Below are positions 1-12,319 of a stretch of DNA of 64,000 nt, piece after piece (position 1 is the first letter of the stretch; each line of letters starts with the position of its first letter). The stretch spans positions 16,643,095-16,707,094 of the forward strand of contig NC_063160.1 of the NCBI RefSeq assembly GCF_020921035.1. Direction: 5' to 3'. A program made the position numbers and the translations under genes. The notes below the pieces were generated by a model. That model was not told where the DNA came from and made no database searches. It saw nothing but the letters and a program-made list of their open reading frames with translations. Origin of the DNA: Rhodamnia argentea (lineage: Eukaryota > Streptophyta > Magnoliopsida > Myrtales > Myrtaceae).

Positions 1-789
1 GGTGTTGCGCCTCCGATCCGGGACCCGATGTGTGAGGGAGAGAATGCAGGTTGTCCCATGTTGACTGTAGAATGGGCTGGTAGTCGGTTTATAAGTGTGA
101 GGTAAAGTCTGAAAACCCAACACTTTGTGCGCTTGCGTTCGTCCCCTCCCTCGTAAACCTCACGGTTTACTAATGATAATTCATTTAGAACTTGAACCAG
201 CTTACACTTGGTAGTTGGACAAATTCCAGAAGTCAAGGTCTCTGTCGAGTTGCGCACCCCAAAAGTCAACAAGTCAAAGTCTTCGGACACGTATAGATTG
301 TTGGACCCCTGGACACGGTTCGTCTAGAGCAATCGCGGTCTTTTGTTGTTTTCGTCATGTCAGATCTTTAGCCATCGTAATGGAAACGCGGATCAATTTT
401 CCGTCTTTAATTGACTAGCAAGCTTTTTTTCTTTTCTTTTTTGACTAGCAAGCCTTCAACTAAATATAAATGATCCAGATTAATATGCGGTGAATATCCT
501 TACGTTGCCTATATTTTCGTGGCCACAACAACACATTATCACTCACCATGCACTCTTATCTTACTAACAAGACAGAAAAATAAACGACTGCACAATGAAT
601 GCTTCTCACTTCTCATTGCTACTTTGGTAAATTTTGGCCTACATAGCTTAAAGAAAGTTTGACATGACTTAGAATTGCTGAATCCGTATCCTTTGTATCC
701 TCAACCACGTTCACCGATTTGCAGCATCAGTTTGTAATCTTCGGTCTTCACTTGTTGGAAGCTTATTTGCTACTTTTGGGACAAGTACT
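1..789. other. Non-coding stretch downstream of the first receptor kinase
   Basis: I see no supportable gene here. The part nearest 790 is the 3' flank of the minus-strand receptor kinase. A stretch around 290-450 resembles 4430-4560 (both contain a catcgtaa-ggaaacg core followed by a T-rich run and a tgactagca/tgactgagca motif). This suggests the flanks of receptor-kinase copies were duplicated together with the genes. Short ORFs here have no recognisable domain. Confidence 0.5.
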
Positions 790-3648
790 TCATGGTCCTT
801 GCTCTTCTTGTAGGCTTGACGATGTTTCCGTGGTTCCACCTTCCCACCATATTCCTCGATTCATTTCTTGGAGCTGCGCAAGCGAGATTGAATGGAAGGG
901 CTTGTCCAACGTTAGTTTTGGCGCTAGAAAAGCTTCCGAAACTTGTTTCATCGCGGGTCGCGACTTTGGGTCGCGACTTAAGCAAGCAAGCGCCAGGGAA
1001 ACTACCAGAATGATACTTCTTGCGATGTAATTCTCTCTTGGGATTGGCAAGCGTGAGTCTAATATTCGATGTAGCATAATATCTTCTCTGAAAAGTGTCG
1101 ACAGTATTAAGATCATCTCACCTGGATGCTCACCCATTATGATTTCCATTGCTACCGTTCCAAAGCTGTATACATCGCATTTCTCATTGATCACCAAAGT
1201 GTAAGCAAGCTCTGAGAAAAAGAAATAAAATGTTCGTAAATAGAGGAGGCTCGAAACTAAGTTCTCAACATTAGCTAGTACACTATCCGATAAATTTGTA
1301 AAAATGATGAAGCATCAAAGTTGTTGCTTACCACGTGGGGAGTGAAGTATCTAGCTATGTGCCTCTACTAATAACATTCTAGATTGCTCACCTGGTGCTA
1401 TATATCCACGAGTGCCTGCGATATCTGCAGTGAGATTAGATGAGAAATTAGGTTCTAGGAGTCTTGCCGTGCCAAAGTCTGATAAGAAAGCCTTCATGTT
1501 GTTGTTGAGCAAAATGTTGTTGCTAGATATGTCACGATGAACAATTGGCTGCGTGCAATCGTGGTGCAGGTAAGACAGGGCATGTGCAATATCCCAAACA
1601 ATATTGAGTCTTTTAGACCAGTCTAATTCCACTGCTTCGACGTCATTTCTCAAAGCACAAAATAGACTCCCCCTTTCCATATACTCATAAACCAAGAACA
1701 TGCATCGCTTGTGTAAGCAAAAACCATGGAGCTTAATTATGCTTCTGTGTCGTACTTCTGTCAAGTGTTTCACTTCATTTCGGAAGCTCTTGTCAAAAGA
1801 TGGGTCCTCTGCTTCATGACGGTGAAGTTTCTTCAATGCCACGATCTTCCCATTGGGCAACTGCACTCTATAGACACTACCGTATCCGCCAGTTCCAATG
1901 CAATATTTAATGTCAAAGTCTTCCGTTGCATTGATTATGTCTTCATATGCCATTGTCCCATCGTAATTCCATATTGACAAGAAATCGCCATTTTTTGTTG
2001 CTATCTCTGATCGCATGCTCTTCGTTCTTCGTCGGAGTATTATCAAAGGCCCAAGAACTAATATAGCCACCAGTGGAATAAGTACCATCATAAGTATAAT
2101 CCTAGCCATTCTTTCATGACCATCAGCCTTTTCCAAACCTTCATTACCTTTGAAAGCTCCATAACGAACATGGGCCAAATTATTTGGAATTTTTCCCGTG
2201 AGACGATTGTACGACAAGTCGACATAATCTAAGTGACCAAGAGTCGAAGGGATCGTGCCATGAAGTGCATTGAAACTGAGGTCTAGGTAGATCAACCTCT
2301 TCAGATTTCCCAATTCGGGAGGGATAAGACTATTGAGCAGATTAGTATGAACGTCAATGACTTCTAACATGGCGAGGTTTTGGAGACAAAGAGGTAAATG
2401 GCCAATTAGGTGATTGTGGGACAAATTGAGGTGCCTGAGCTTTAGGAGCGCACATATTTGAAGGGGAATGATACCGGTGAGCGCACGTATTCCTTGTGGT
2501 ATGTCTATTTTGACGACGCTTCCAGAATTGTCACATGAAATGCCGAGCCACGTGCAATGTGTTTTGGAACTGTTGCTCGTGTCATAAGAGGACCACCAGC
2601 CACTGCCACGAAGAGCATCTAAATCTGCTTCTATGGTAGCATATTCCAAAAATTCGTTGCCACCGAAATCTCTATAACCAATGTCGAGCAGATTATCTGG
2701 AATTCTTCCCGTGAGATTATTGTTTGACAAATCGATGTGACTTAAGAGGGAAAGTTTTTTTAGATTGGGAACTGAACCCTGTAGAGAATTATCCCGAAGA
2801 TCAAGATAGCTTACCATGACCAAACTCCCAAGTTGAAGAGGGATTTCTCGAGAGAAGTTGTTATTGCTCAAATCTAGATAAGTGAGATTCTTCAAATCTC
2901 CAATTTCCGATGGAATGGGGCCTGTGAAGGAGTTTGAACCCAGCGTCAACCAAATTAAGCCCTTCAAATTACCTATTTCTGACGGGATAGATCCGCCATA
3001 TTGATTCTCATCAATACATAGGTATTTCAAGTTTGTCAAGTTCCCTATTTCCGGAAGTATAGGGCCACGAAGCAAATTGAAACTGAGATCTAGGTACCCT
3101 AGCTTCTTCAGATTTCCCAATCTAGAAGGGAAAGGACTAGCGATTTCATTATAATGAATGTCAAGAACTTCTAGCATTGTGAGGTTTTGGAGACAGAGAG
3201 GAAACTCACCGTTTAGGTTATTGCCGGACAAGTCGAGGTACCAGAGCGGGAGTTCACATAGTTGACGGGGAACGATACCGGCGAGGCCATTGTCAGGCAG
3301 CCGAAGAAAGCCGAGATTCGGGAGCAAAGAGAAATTCATGCTGCTAAAATTCCCTCCGTCCCAGCAACCATTGCAGCTTCCTGCTAACTTGTCTATTGAG
3401 GCGACGCTTCCAGAATCATCACAGACAATGCCAGGCCACTCGCAATGCGACACGGACGTGTTGCTCGTAACGGAGTGAGGCCACCACCCACTGCGACGAA
3501 GAGCATCCGCCTCTGCTCTGGTGGCGAGGGCAGGGTAGCTGTGGGAGAGAGCTAGCGCAGTAAGGATCCATGTAGCTGCGGTCATCAGCCGGCGAACATG
3601 CAAGCCGACGGGATTGCTTACAGGATTCAAATGAGTCATGCGGAACAT
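790..3648 (-). CDS. LRR receptor-like kinase, MIK2-like, with two N-terminal caps
   Basis: Two exons: 3648-1392 and 1211-790. The donor gtgagc and acceptor ctcag are both clear and the phase is +1, giving 892 residues. The order is a signal peptide (about 1-43), an LRR N-cap ([19 protein letters not shown]), about 9 LRRs, a second N-cap ([19 protein letters not shown], about 340-375), about 5 more LRRs, one membrane helix (about 516-538) and a Ser/Thr kinase. Visible kinase motifs are [18 protein letters not shown] and DFG, so the catalytic core looks intact and is of the RD type. The intron lies inside IAPELAY, the usual place in MIK2/MDIS1-interacting kinases, which act at the plasma membrane in peptide perception. 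The ATG at 3646-3648 is followed by a second in-frame ATG three codons later. The duplicated cap is abnormal for the family and points to fusion of two paralogous ectodomains. Confidence 0.9.
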
Positions 3649-4597
3649 CTTCTTGCTTTAGAGAGAGAGAGAGAGGATCTCTTCTTTTGCTCTGGAAATG
3701 GAAGGTCTGAGTTTGCTGCAATATAGAAGAGCAATCCAACGTTGGGCCCCGTGGTTTTAGTGCGGATCCAATTCACACTTGCAGTATTCCACGAACCGGA
3801 CGCGGTCCCTCACACGTAATGGACTCCACATCTGATATCAAAACAATTCGGTCATATCTTTCATATTAATCGAATCACTTTTGTTCTAAAACCTCAAATT
3901 ATTGGCTAAGTGATTAAATGTTTAACTCATATACCATGGATTCCGTCCTAATGTCTCACATTCAAGCCTGCCATCCTGTAGATAGAGCTTTACTAAATTC
4001 ATCTGAATAGGCAGATTATGTGCATTCATGGCATTTGTTTAAGTCGAACGGCCGTATACTTTGTCTTGTCAATAAAACAAAACAAAAAGAAAAAGGTAAT
4101 AACTTAGTTTGGACTATGTAGAGTGCTCACTCTAATGCGATAACTTTTTAAGCGATCATTTAATTATCATAATTCTTAAAAGCATATCACTTGAATTACA
4201 TCCGTAATTTATTTTCTCGAAAATTCCTATGTGATATTACTTTTCGGCGAGCCACGTCGGATGATTTAACATTAACTTAATGCCACAATCGATTCTCACC
4301 ACCGTTATTTTAGGTGTTCAGATTTTAAAAGTTATGGCACTAATTTTCCGAAAAGCAAAATATCCTACTCGTGCAAACTCCAAATTTGGCAGTTTCATGT
4401 GCATTGACTTTTGGCTCCGTACGCGTTCAATGTTTCATGGGGAGTCGTGGTCTTTACGACGCTTTTATTGGTGATGTTTGGCCCTGCAAATTTCTAACCC
4501 ATCGTAAGGGAAACGGTCATGGACCAATTGTCCAGCCCTTTTTCTTTTTTTGACTGAGCATTCAACTTCCAAACCAAAAGATCCTTTGCAATTCCAA
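3649..4597. other. 5' flank of the receptor kinase
   Basis: This is presumed promoter and leader of the minus-strand receptor kinase. A short GA run lies at about 3661-3675 just upstream of the ATG. The rest is AT-rich without a recognisable gene. The ORFs at 4280-4553 match no family I know. Confidence 0.5.
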
Positions 4598-4634
4598 GCT
4601 TGCGTAAGTAGAAACCATGGAGCTTATTAGTTAT
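4598..4634 (-). pseudogene. Receptor-kinase fragment, left half, interrupted by a retroelement
   Basis: This 37-bp segment (gcttgcgtaagtagaaacca...) matches 1705-1736 of the intact kinase gene and 16000-16025 of the second one. It encodes the kinase stretch around LHGFCLH on the minus strand. It stops exactly where the 5' LTR begins, and the matching text resumes after the 3' LTR at 14302. It is therefore one kinase relic split by an insertion. Confidence 0.75.
4630..4634. repeat. Target-site duplication, left copy (GTTAT)
   Basis: GTTAT directly precedes the TG of the 5' LTR and is repeated at 14302-14306 directly after the CA of the 3' LTR. Five-base duplications are normal for Ty3/gypsy integrases. 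Confidence 0.85.
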
Positions 4635-6000
4635 TGTTGACGCCTAAATTTTGACTAATCTATTTTTTGCATAAAAATTAGAACTAATTTTAGTTCTAAA
4701 TAAAAATCATCTCACATATTTATTTTTAGCGTACATTGCATTGGCATATAATTGGGCAAGCGGAACACTTAATTTAGCATGCGTCTAGACTAGGCACGGG
4801 ATGAAAAATACACCGAGAAGATTTGAAACTTTAGGGATTGTATTGCAAATACTTAAAATTTGGGACCGCATTGCAAATACTTGGAACTTCGGGACCGGAT
4901 TGCAAATACCAAAAGAAGATGAAAAAGGGAAGATGAAGAAGGGAAGATGATGAAGGGAAGGTGATGAAGGGAAGATGAAAATGGAAGGTGAAGAAATGAA
5001 GATGAAGAAGGGAAGATGAAAATGGAAGGTGAAGAAATGAAGATGAAGAAGGGAAGATGAAAATGGAAGGTGAAGAAATGAAGATGAAGAATGAAGGGTA
5101 GAGAAATTTGGCTTTAAAAGGAGGGAGTGAAAGAGAATTGAGAGAGTTTTAGAGTGGAAGAGAATTGAGAGAATTTGTGAGAGAAATTCTTTAGAGAGGA
5201 AAAAAGAGAGTTCTTGAGAAAAATCGTAAGAGAAAATTTGAGAGTGAAGAAAAGAGTTTTAGTCGAGCATCATCTTCGCGAGTCCCGGCACGTGCCGCCT
5301 CTCGCCATCCAACAACGCCACTGCTTGCCTTTTTCGACGATAGCCACGTTCTTCCAACTCCGAGATCTTGAAGGAAGCCATAACGTGTACGTGAGTAAGA
5401 TTTTGTGGAATAGAAGGTAACCCTTTCCATCTCGATCTACAAAAATGTAATCGTTTGGTGTGAACATTTGTTTGTTTATTTTAGACATGTCACGTGTCCC
5501 AAAATTTAGCATTATTACATGTTAATTTATTTTTGTAAATACTGTGATTGGCTGCGTTTTCTTTCTTTCTAAATCATCCATGGTGTATATCGTACAAAGT
5601 TCAATGTTTTACATCCCCATAAAAAAAGAAGAAAAACCAAAAATTGCATCTTTGAATTTCAAGTAAAATCCATCAAAATTGCCAAATCAAATATTTTTCA
5701 TGAAAATGGTACCGAAAGGGCGTTAGAGTAATCTGGCGTAACCAAATCCCCGAATTCAAAATCTCGGTTCGCGGAAATAAGATAGTTTTCTCCCGCTATT
5801 TTATTTAGGTTTCTAATCAACCTACCGAAAATGATTAGTGGCGACTCCAAATTCAAAACACGTTGCATGTTAATTATTTGAACCTTAAGTTGCGATTTGG
5901 TATGGACTTGGGGAGAATCCGAGTTAGGTTAGTTAATTAATTAACCTGATAATCCATTAGCCCGAAAATTAACTTGTTTATTTTTTAGGTCGCGACGACT
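4635..6000 (+). repeat. 5' LTR
   Basis: Starts TGTTGACGCCTAAATTTTG and pairs with 13041-14301 over its whole length. The 3' end is placed at about 6000, just before the primer-binding-like TGGCGACT. The exact last bases are uncertain because the 3' copy ends TTTTTAGTGCA while this one reads TTTTTAGGTCGCGACGACT. It contains a GA-rich tandem block at about 4913-5095. Confidence 0.88.
4913..5095. repeat. GA-rich tandem repeat inside the 5' LTR
   Basis: A unit of about 41 bp built from gaagatgaagaagggaagat and aaaatggaaggtgaagaaat is repeated about three times after shorter gaagggaag units. The same block occurs in the 3' LTR at about 13311-13475, so it predates the insertion. Confidence 0.8.
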
Positions 6001-6018
6001 TGGCGACTATTGGGAACC
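6001..6018 (+). other. Candidate primer-binding site
   Basis: TGGCGACTATTGGGAACC lies just inside the 5' LTR, where minus-strand DNA synthesis is primed. The TGGCGACT start resembles sites complementary to a tRNA 3' end used by plant Tat/Ogre elements (tRNA-Arg type, from family knowledge). The match to a tRNA was not verified. Confidence 0.5.
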
Positions 6019-6674
6019 AAAGAGGACTTAGGCGGATAATTTCATGAAAAAGAAATCACTTGATTTGGTAAACTTTGGTTGAATTCTCATTCTTAGGTGT
6101 TGAATGTTTTTGGATTGGGAGTTATAAGGGGAGGAGTGATCGGCTAACCCTTTTTGTGCTTGGTGAATTGGAATTGTGATTTAACTTTTGAATCATTGAA
6201 GCGGTGTTTGCCTTTAATTGTTGTGCATGATTTATTGTATTTGCACTACTCGACACAACCCGTGACCGGACCGGGTCACACTAATAGTTTTAAGATGGTA
6301 TTTAGATGGTCCTTTAACTTGGCGGTAAGGCTTGCTAAAGGTTATCCCATCCGGATCCCGAAATTTTTCAAAAATGGCTCAAGGGTCGTTCTTATGCACG
6401 TGAGGCTACGATGCATGAGAATTGCCCTTGTCGACCGAACCAAGCCAGTGATTGAACCCGACTAGTCATGACTATTGTACGCGAGGTGCGACTAGTCATG
6501 ATGCGAGGTCGCGGCATGTCGTTTCGTTCATCATTTCACTTTGCAAAGCCTTTTGGATAGATAGAATAAGATTTAAACTACAATTCATGGCATGTCTTTG
6601 TGATTGACATTTTCTTCCTATGAACGGTAATTTATCACGGATCCTCCACATATTACTCGATCGCCGCGAAGAGG

Positions 6675-7430
6675 ATGGCCGACATTAACGCCGCCGTTAG
6701 TGAGCCCTGACAGAAACTTGGCTCCTTGACCGGCGCTTTGAAGGGATGATGTCTGAAAGATGGAAGAAATGATGGCCGCCTTCACCGCCAAACTTCAATC
6801 ATCGCCGCCGCCCGCGCTTCTTTAGTTCCTCCTACGACAACTTCGGTAAAGCTCGCTCCCTATCCAACAATGCCACTAGATGATGTGATCATCACGGGCG
6901 TGAGCTCGAGCACGCCGCCCGTAGTCCCAATCCCTCAAGCCGCCCCTGGCCCCGGTTGAATGGTGATGCGGCAGCTGTTGGCCCAAATGGAACAGAGGAT
7001 CCGAGAGGTTGAGGGAACTACAACATACCCGATTGACTTGTCTGTCTTTTCAAAGGTCACGGTGCAGAAGTTCAAGATGCCCGACTTTGAGAAGTATGAT
7101 GGAACTTCCAACCGGTTCAACACGTCCGATGTACCAGGCAAGAATGAATAAGCATGTGACCAATGGCCCTTTAATGGTTCGACTTTCGGCAAGTTTAAAA
7201 GAAGCTGCCATGAGATGGTATACGACTACGAGATCTACCGGATGGACGTTGGGAGAAGGCAACTAATGTTTTCATCAAACATTTTAGCTTTAACTTGGAC
7301 GTGCTCACCACTGAGAAGACCTTGAGCGGCTTGAGATGAAGAAGAGAGAAACAATCAAGCGAGTATTGGTGGAGGAACGTGGCATCTCGAAACCATCCCT
7401 CACGAAAGGGAACTCATGAAATTGTTTGTT
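6675..7430 (+). pseudogene. Broken gag of the Ty3/gypsy element
   Basis: Readable pieces in alternating frames: MADINAAV from 6675, then KFKMPDFEKYDGTS near 7065, GPLMVRL...LKEAAMRWYTTT near 7160-7225, and LEMKKRE near 7330. These are hallmark stretches of the retrotransposon gag domain in plant Tat-type elements. Frame changes near 7130, 7185 and 7320 and an early stop break it. I infer it is non-functional in the given sequence. Confidence 0.8.
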
Positions 7431-7609
7431 TCCACCCGCCACCGTTATGAGAACTCGAATTTTGGGATCCGCGCTACGTCATTCAGCCATCTCATCGCAA
7501 TGGTGAAGAAATCGAGAACGGCATGAAGAAAGGTTGGTACAAATATCGCCACGACGACTAAGAGGTTTGCGGTAAGGAAAGTGGAAGACGAGAAATGCTA
7601 AATTGCTGT

Positions 7610-9000
7610 CCTACATGAGTATCTGGATGAACTGGTGGAGGAATTTGAGGATATCTCATTTGAGTATCTCGTCCGGGACTATATCGATTCCGATGCATTG
7701 GCTACATTGTCTTTAATGTTACAAGTCGCCAATGGACTTGAGGTTGACCCACGAAGATCGAGGTATTAAAAAGACGGCATATTGTATGGCCGTAATCGAT
7801 GAACCCGATGGTAAGCCGTGGTACCATGACATCAGACTTATATTCGAAGGGGAGTTCCTCAAAAGTACCGTATTCACCAAAGTACATAAGGAAGATGGCC
7901 TCAAGTTCTTATTGAACGGAGAGAATTTGTCAGCGGTCATTGATTCGTCCCGCTAAGATGCATTGATTCAACCGTTCGTCGATGATGGAAGTGCATGAAG
8001 GGATTGGTCCACATGAATGGCCACTTATTAGCTAAGAAGATTATGAGATTGGGTTTTATTGGCTACGCTCGAAGAGATTGTATTCAACATGTCGAGTTTA
8101 CAAATGTCGATTCATGGTGACAAGATTAATGTCCCTCCGAGCGAGTTGCATGTTATCGAACCATGGCCATTTTCTATGTGGGGCATTGATGTTATCGGCC
8201 CTATCAATCCCAAAGCATCCAATAGGCATCGATTCATCTTGGTAGCAATTGACTATTTCTCTAAATGGATCAAAGCCGCATCCTATTTGCGGTCACGGCA
8301 CGAAATATCATGAAATTTATCCGGGATATCATTGCTCGTACGGTTCCGAAGCCATAATCACGACAATGGCTCAAACTTGAACAACAAGCTAATGGACGAA
8401 TTGTTCAAGGAATTCAAGATCAAGCATCCGAACTCTTCCCCATATGTCCTCGGATGAATGGGAGAGAAGCCGCCAATAAGAACATTAAGAAAATCTTAGC
8501 AAAGCGGCTGAAAATTATCGCGATTGGCATGAGAGGTTGCCGTTTGCACTTATGGCGTATCGGACCTCGATCCGGACATCTAGGGGCAACCCGTATTCTC
8601 TAGTATATGGAATGGAGGTGTTCTACCAATTGAAATGGAAATTCCTTCCTTACGTATACCTTGTCTCAAGCTAAGTTGTTGAAGCCGAATGGATCCGGGG
8701 AGGACGGCCTAATTGAATCGATCGACGAAAAGAGACTTAAGGTTATATGTCATGGCCGGTGTTATCGGGGAGGGTTGCTAATTCATTCAAAAAAGTTCGG
8801 CCTCGATATTTTGGATCAATGACTTGGTCTTGGAAAATTATTGCCAATAGTCCCATTAAGCCTTCATCGGAGAAATTAAGTTCGTGGTCGAACGAGTTGG
8901 TGATTGTCCATGGAGGAAGATTGCGATTTTCAATTAAACGGCCATTCCTTACATCGAGCCGGCTCATGATGAAGAAGATTGCTACCACACTTTTGAGATA
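7610..9000 (+). pseudogene. Broken RNase H tail and integrase of the Ty3/gypsy element
   Basis: The RNase H end (SFEYLVRDY...DALATLSLML, about 7655-7720) is followed by the linker DEPDGKPWYHDI (about 7800). The integrase then follows: a zinc-finger region near 8010-8090, WGIDVIGP with the first catalytic Asp near 8180, RFILVAIDYFSKW near 8230, DNGSN near 8360, and AANKNIKKI near 8475. The C-terminal part (KKVRPRYF) is near 8790. Several frameshifts and stops interrupt it. Reverse transcriptase and protease are missing between gag and this block. Confidence 0.8.
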
Positions 9001-12000
9001 GTACACACCATTCATGCATCTTGGAAAGTCCTTTGCCAATTCCGAAATGTCAACCACTTCTCTTATAATGGCTAAGATAATTGTGGGCAACGGCGAGCTC
9101 AAGCTCAGGAGTCGATCGCTCACGGTGAAAACAAAGTGGGAAATCCGTCGCTAGTGTTAGCAAGTAACACTACCCAATTCGAGTATCAATCGAAGATTAC
9201 TTTGATGATGAGCTCACCACCTTGATCAACCGGTCGGTAAGGACCTCCAGTTGTGATCCGAGCAGTGATTATGGATCCTTAAACAACGATCGTTGGTGTA
9301 TGATCCAAGACAAAATCGATCGATCATTGGAATGGCCAGAGAGAGGTGGAACCAATCTCGCATGAATATTTCTTTAATTCCATGTATAGTTCTCTGCGTG
9401 GGATATTTTTTACTTTCTAGGTCTAGAATTTGCCTAGAGTTAAAGGGCGAATTTTCTCCTCCCTTATCAAATGCGTGAGTTCCTTGTTAAGCTAGGCCGT
9501 AGCAAATCAATTTGTGGACGACGCCCGAACGCCCGTAAGAGAGATTCGAATAGCCTTACTTGGAAGAATACGAGTAAAGGCCAAGCGGACTCAAAGATGG
9601 GTAACTCCGTATCGTCCCAATTGGCTCTCGGTCATTTCAAACTCTAAATTATGCTTATTTTATTCTCGACGGGGATTGCCAACTGTTTTGAGAACAATAT
9701 AGCAAAAGCGAACCAAGTGGACGCCAACATCACCGCGCTGGTGGTTGGGGGAATGACAGTGGTTCGAGGCGTCCCGGTTCGATTCGGATTTGACATCAAT
9801 GTACAAAGATTAATAAAAATATTTTTGCTTGCAGTTCAATGCCAATTGAAGCTCACGGATGGTTACAAACCGGAGAAATAACATCCCGACATACAATCCG
9901 ATCAAGATGAGTTGATCCTTTCAATTCAAAGTTCACAAGAAATTGTCAAGGGTAAGCGGTATCGTTTCAACTCGTTTAGGACATGAGAACGTACATTGAT
10001 GCTTTCCTGTTGATTTTTACGGGGTCCGCCTTCCGGATAGGGAAGTATCCATTCTCCCCGAAAAATTAATGAAATAAGAAATTCCTGGGCCTTTGACAAT
10101 CTCATGTCTCGAACCGATAATGAAGTTTTGCAACTCATTTGCATGAGCGGGCAACTCCCAATCCACGCCCCTAAGAAGTTTCTTATGTGCTTGCGATTCT
10201 GTCCACCAAGATAAAAGTTGCTGCATTTTATATGCTCAAAAACACTCATACATTGCATAGTTTGTGCATGATTGTTCCTCATGTTTAATTTACCAACTTT
10301 GAATAAGGAACATGAACTACATAAGATACATCGAATGTATGGAATGGGGCAGTCGGGATGATGAAAGGCAATCTTTTCCCAAACACGTCCCATTTTTTCA
10401 GAGAGTTGAACGGTGGCTAAGTTCGCAAGGTAAAGGTTTTCTCGCAAAGGTACGATAGCCGAAATGATGAAGCATTCGGTTCTCTATCCCAAACACTACG
10501 GGTGATCTATTGATTACCCCTTTTGAGGGTGGTTTCATTTTTTACCCTGTCAAGAACTACCCCACATCGGGGTCCGGGCGAGTTAATTGCGAGAACGAGG
10601 TAAATGGTTAGAAATTTTCTTGCTCGGACTAACATTAATCTTCGGGTGTTTCTTTGCATTTATACTAATTTTAATTCAAGTGCCTTAGGATGATGAAGAG
10701 CATTCACTTCTCTATCCTATACACTTCATTCTTTGCATAGCCCACTTGAGCCTCGCAAATTCATTTCTTAAACCCCTGTTGGTGATCATTTGCTCATTCC
10801 AAAGACGAAGATAGCATTTTCCCAAGGATTAGAATTGGAGATGGTCGGGTCAACGGAGAATTCCCGAATGGACTCATTTCTTGTATGCTAGATTTTTATG
10901 TTTACATAATTTTTCTTTGTAAATGTTTATATTTGTTGTAATTCCTGGTTCAAAATCATGGGATTGTAAAAAAATGGAGAGGCAAACTCGGCTTAAAGGA
11001 GAAGGGCCCGCTCTCAAAAAAAAAAAAGCAAAATAAAGAGATGTCAAGAGCTCTAAAAAAGGAAAAGAAATCTCTTCTCGAAAAAAAAAAGAAAAAGAAA
11101 ATGAGAGTCGGGAGTAAGAAAAGCAAAGATCGATCTCATATGAAAATTTCAAGCATAGGAAAAGCAAAGTGCCTACCAAAGTAAGGCCAATGCACATTCA
11201 TTTGTAAAGTACTTCTGAATTTTGAATGTACATTTTTGCATGTTAAGTTGGAAATTCCATGTACATGTTTGCATTGTGTCTCTTGCAAATCCTGCGGACA
11301 TTTGTTGTAAAGAAGACTCCCAAGAAATTAGTGCATTTTGTAGAAAACTACCATCCCTTATTCAATGATGGTATTCTTTAAGACATTTCAAGACCAAGAT
11401 CGGTGACTAGTGGCGATGATCAAACGTCAGCCCCTTCTCATTTATTTTGAGCCAACAGCTTTTCTTCCTGCCCCATCCTAGCCTACGTTATAACCCTCCA
11501 AATCTCTTCGATTAGGACACTTGAGTTAACGTAGAGTTAAATGATTTTAGCATCACTCAGAAGTTCGAGCAAGATTATTTCCTCATTTTTGGGATTCTTG
11601 ACTTGTAAACGGAGGATGATGAAGAAATTCTAGACCTTGCTCAATTAGAGTCCCCTTTGTAAACCTTTGACCTAGCCCTCATTCGATCCTAATCAAAACC
11701 TCGATCGGCTCGGTCGTATCAATTGCGGATTACTTGGATCCTTATCGAATGCGATGATGTAAAGATTGGTGATTTCTCTTGAATCCGAGACGGATAAATA
11801 GCTTTTTCGAGTGAGAAAGCCCTTTCGATAAGTCCTCCCATTCCTCACGCCGAGGTTTCGTAATGTGAGAACCTCCTGACAAAATTGGTATGAGCTTGGA
11901 TGGTTATGCATGAACCATAGTATGAGTGATTGCATTATACTCATTGTTGAATATGTTTGTGTGTGTTACCTCGACATTCTATGATAGGTAATACATTCCC

Positions 12001-12173
12001 GATGTTCGTTCCCTCCCAGGCCTAAATTCATCCAGGATTATTGAATGAGCAAGTTTTTGGAATGCCTACCGTCGATCGGCAACTGTTTCGTTCCTTGATT
12101 AATCGTTTGGAGAACCGGTAGTTTTCGAACCCCTTTTCAAATTAACAACTCTTCTGATAGTTGTTATGTTATG

Positions 12174-12313
12174 GCATATGCCCTTTGTACTTGTCGATTC
12201 CATTGATGGTGCTCCTATCAAATATTGTTCATTCGGCAATATGCCCTTTGTACTTATCGATTTCTTGGTGGTACTCCTCTCAAATATTGTTCAAATCGGG
12301 CAATATGCCTCTC
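12174..12313. repeat. 63-bp tandem repeat in the element's 3' region
   Basis: Two full copies and a start of a third: each begins ggca(a)tatgccctttgtactt and ends caaatattgttca. Differences are a few substitutions and one indel. Confidence 0.8.
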
Positions 12314-12319
12314 GTGTCG

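Noticed and set aside
4913-5095. CRISPR-like regular repeat
   Set aside because: It is a GA-rich minisatellite without unique spacers, duplicated in both LTRs of a plant retroelement.
8743-9123. 126-codon minus-strand ORF
   Set aside because: It is antisense to the integrase C-terminal part of the retroelement (KKVRPRYF in the plus strand).
9735-9800. tRNA-like segment (cccggttcgattcgg)
   Set aside because: The B-box-like motif is good, but no acceptor stem or anticodon arm can be formed, and it lies in the retroelement interior.
9926-10447. 173-codon minus-strand ORF in the retroelement
   Set aside because: No recognisable domain. It lies in decayed retroelement interior, and could at most be one of the extra ORFs some Tat elements carry.
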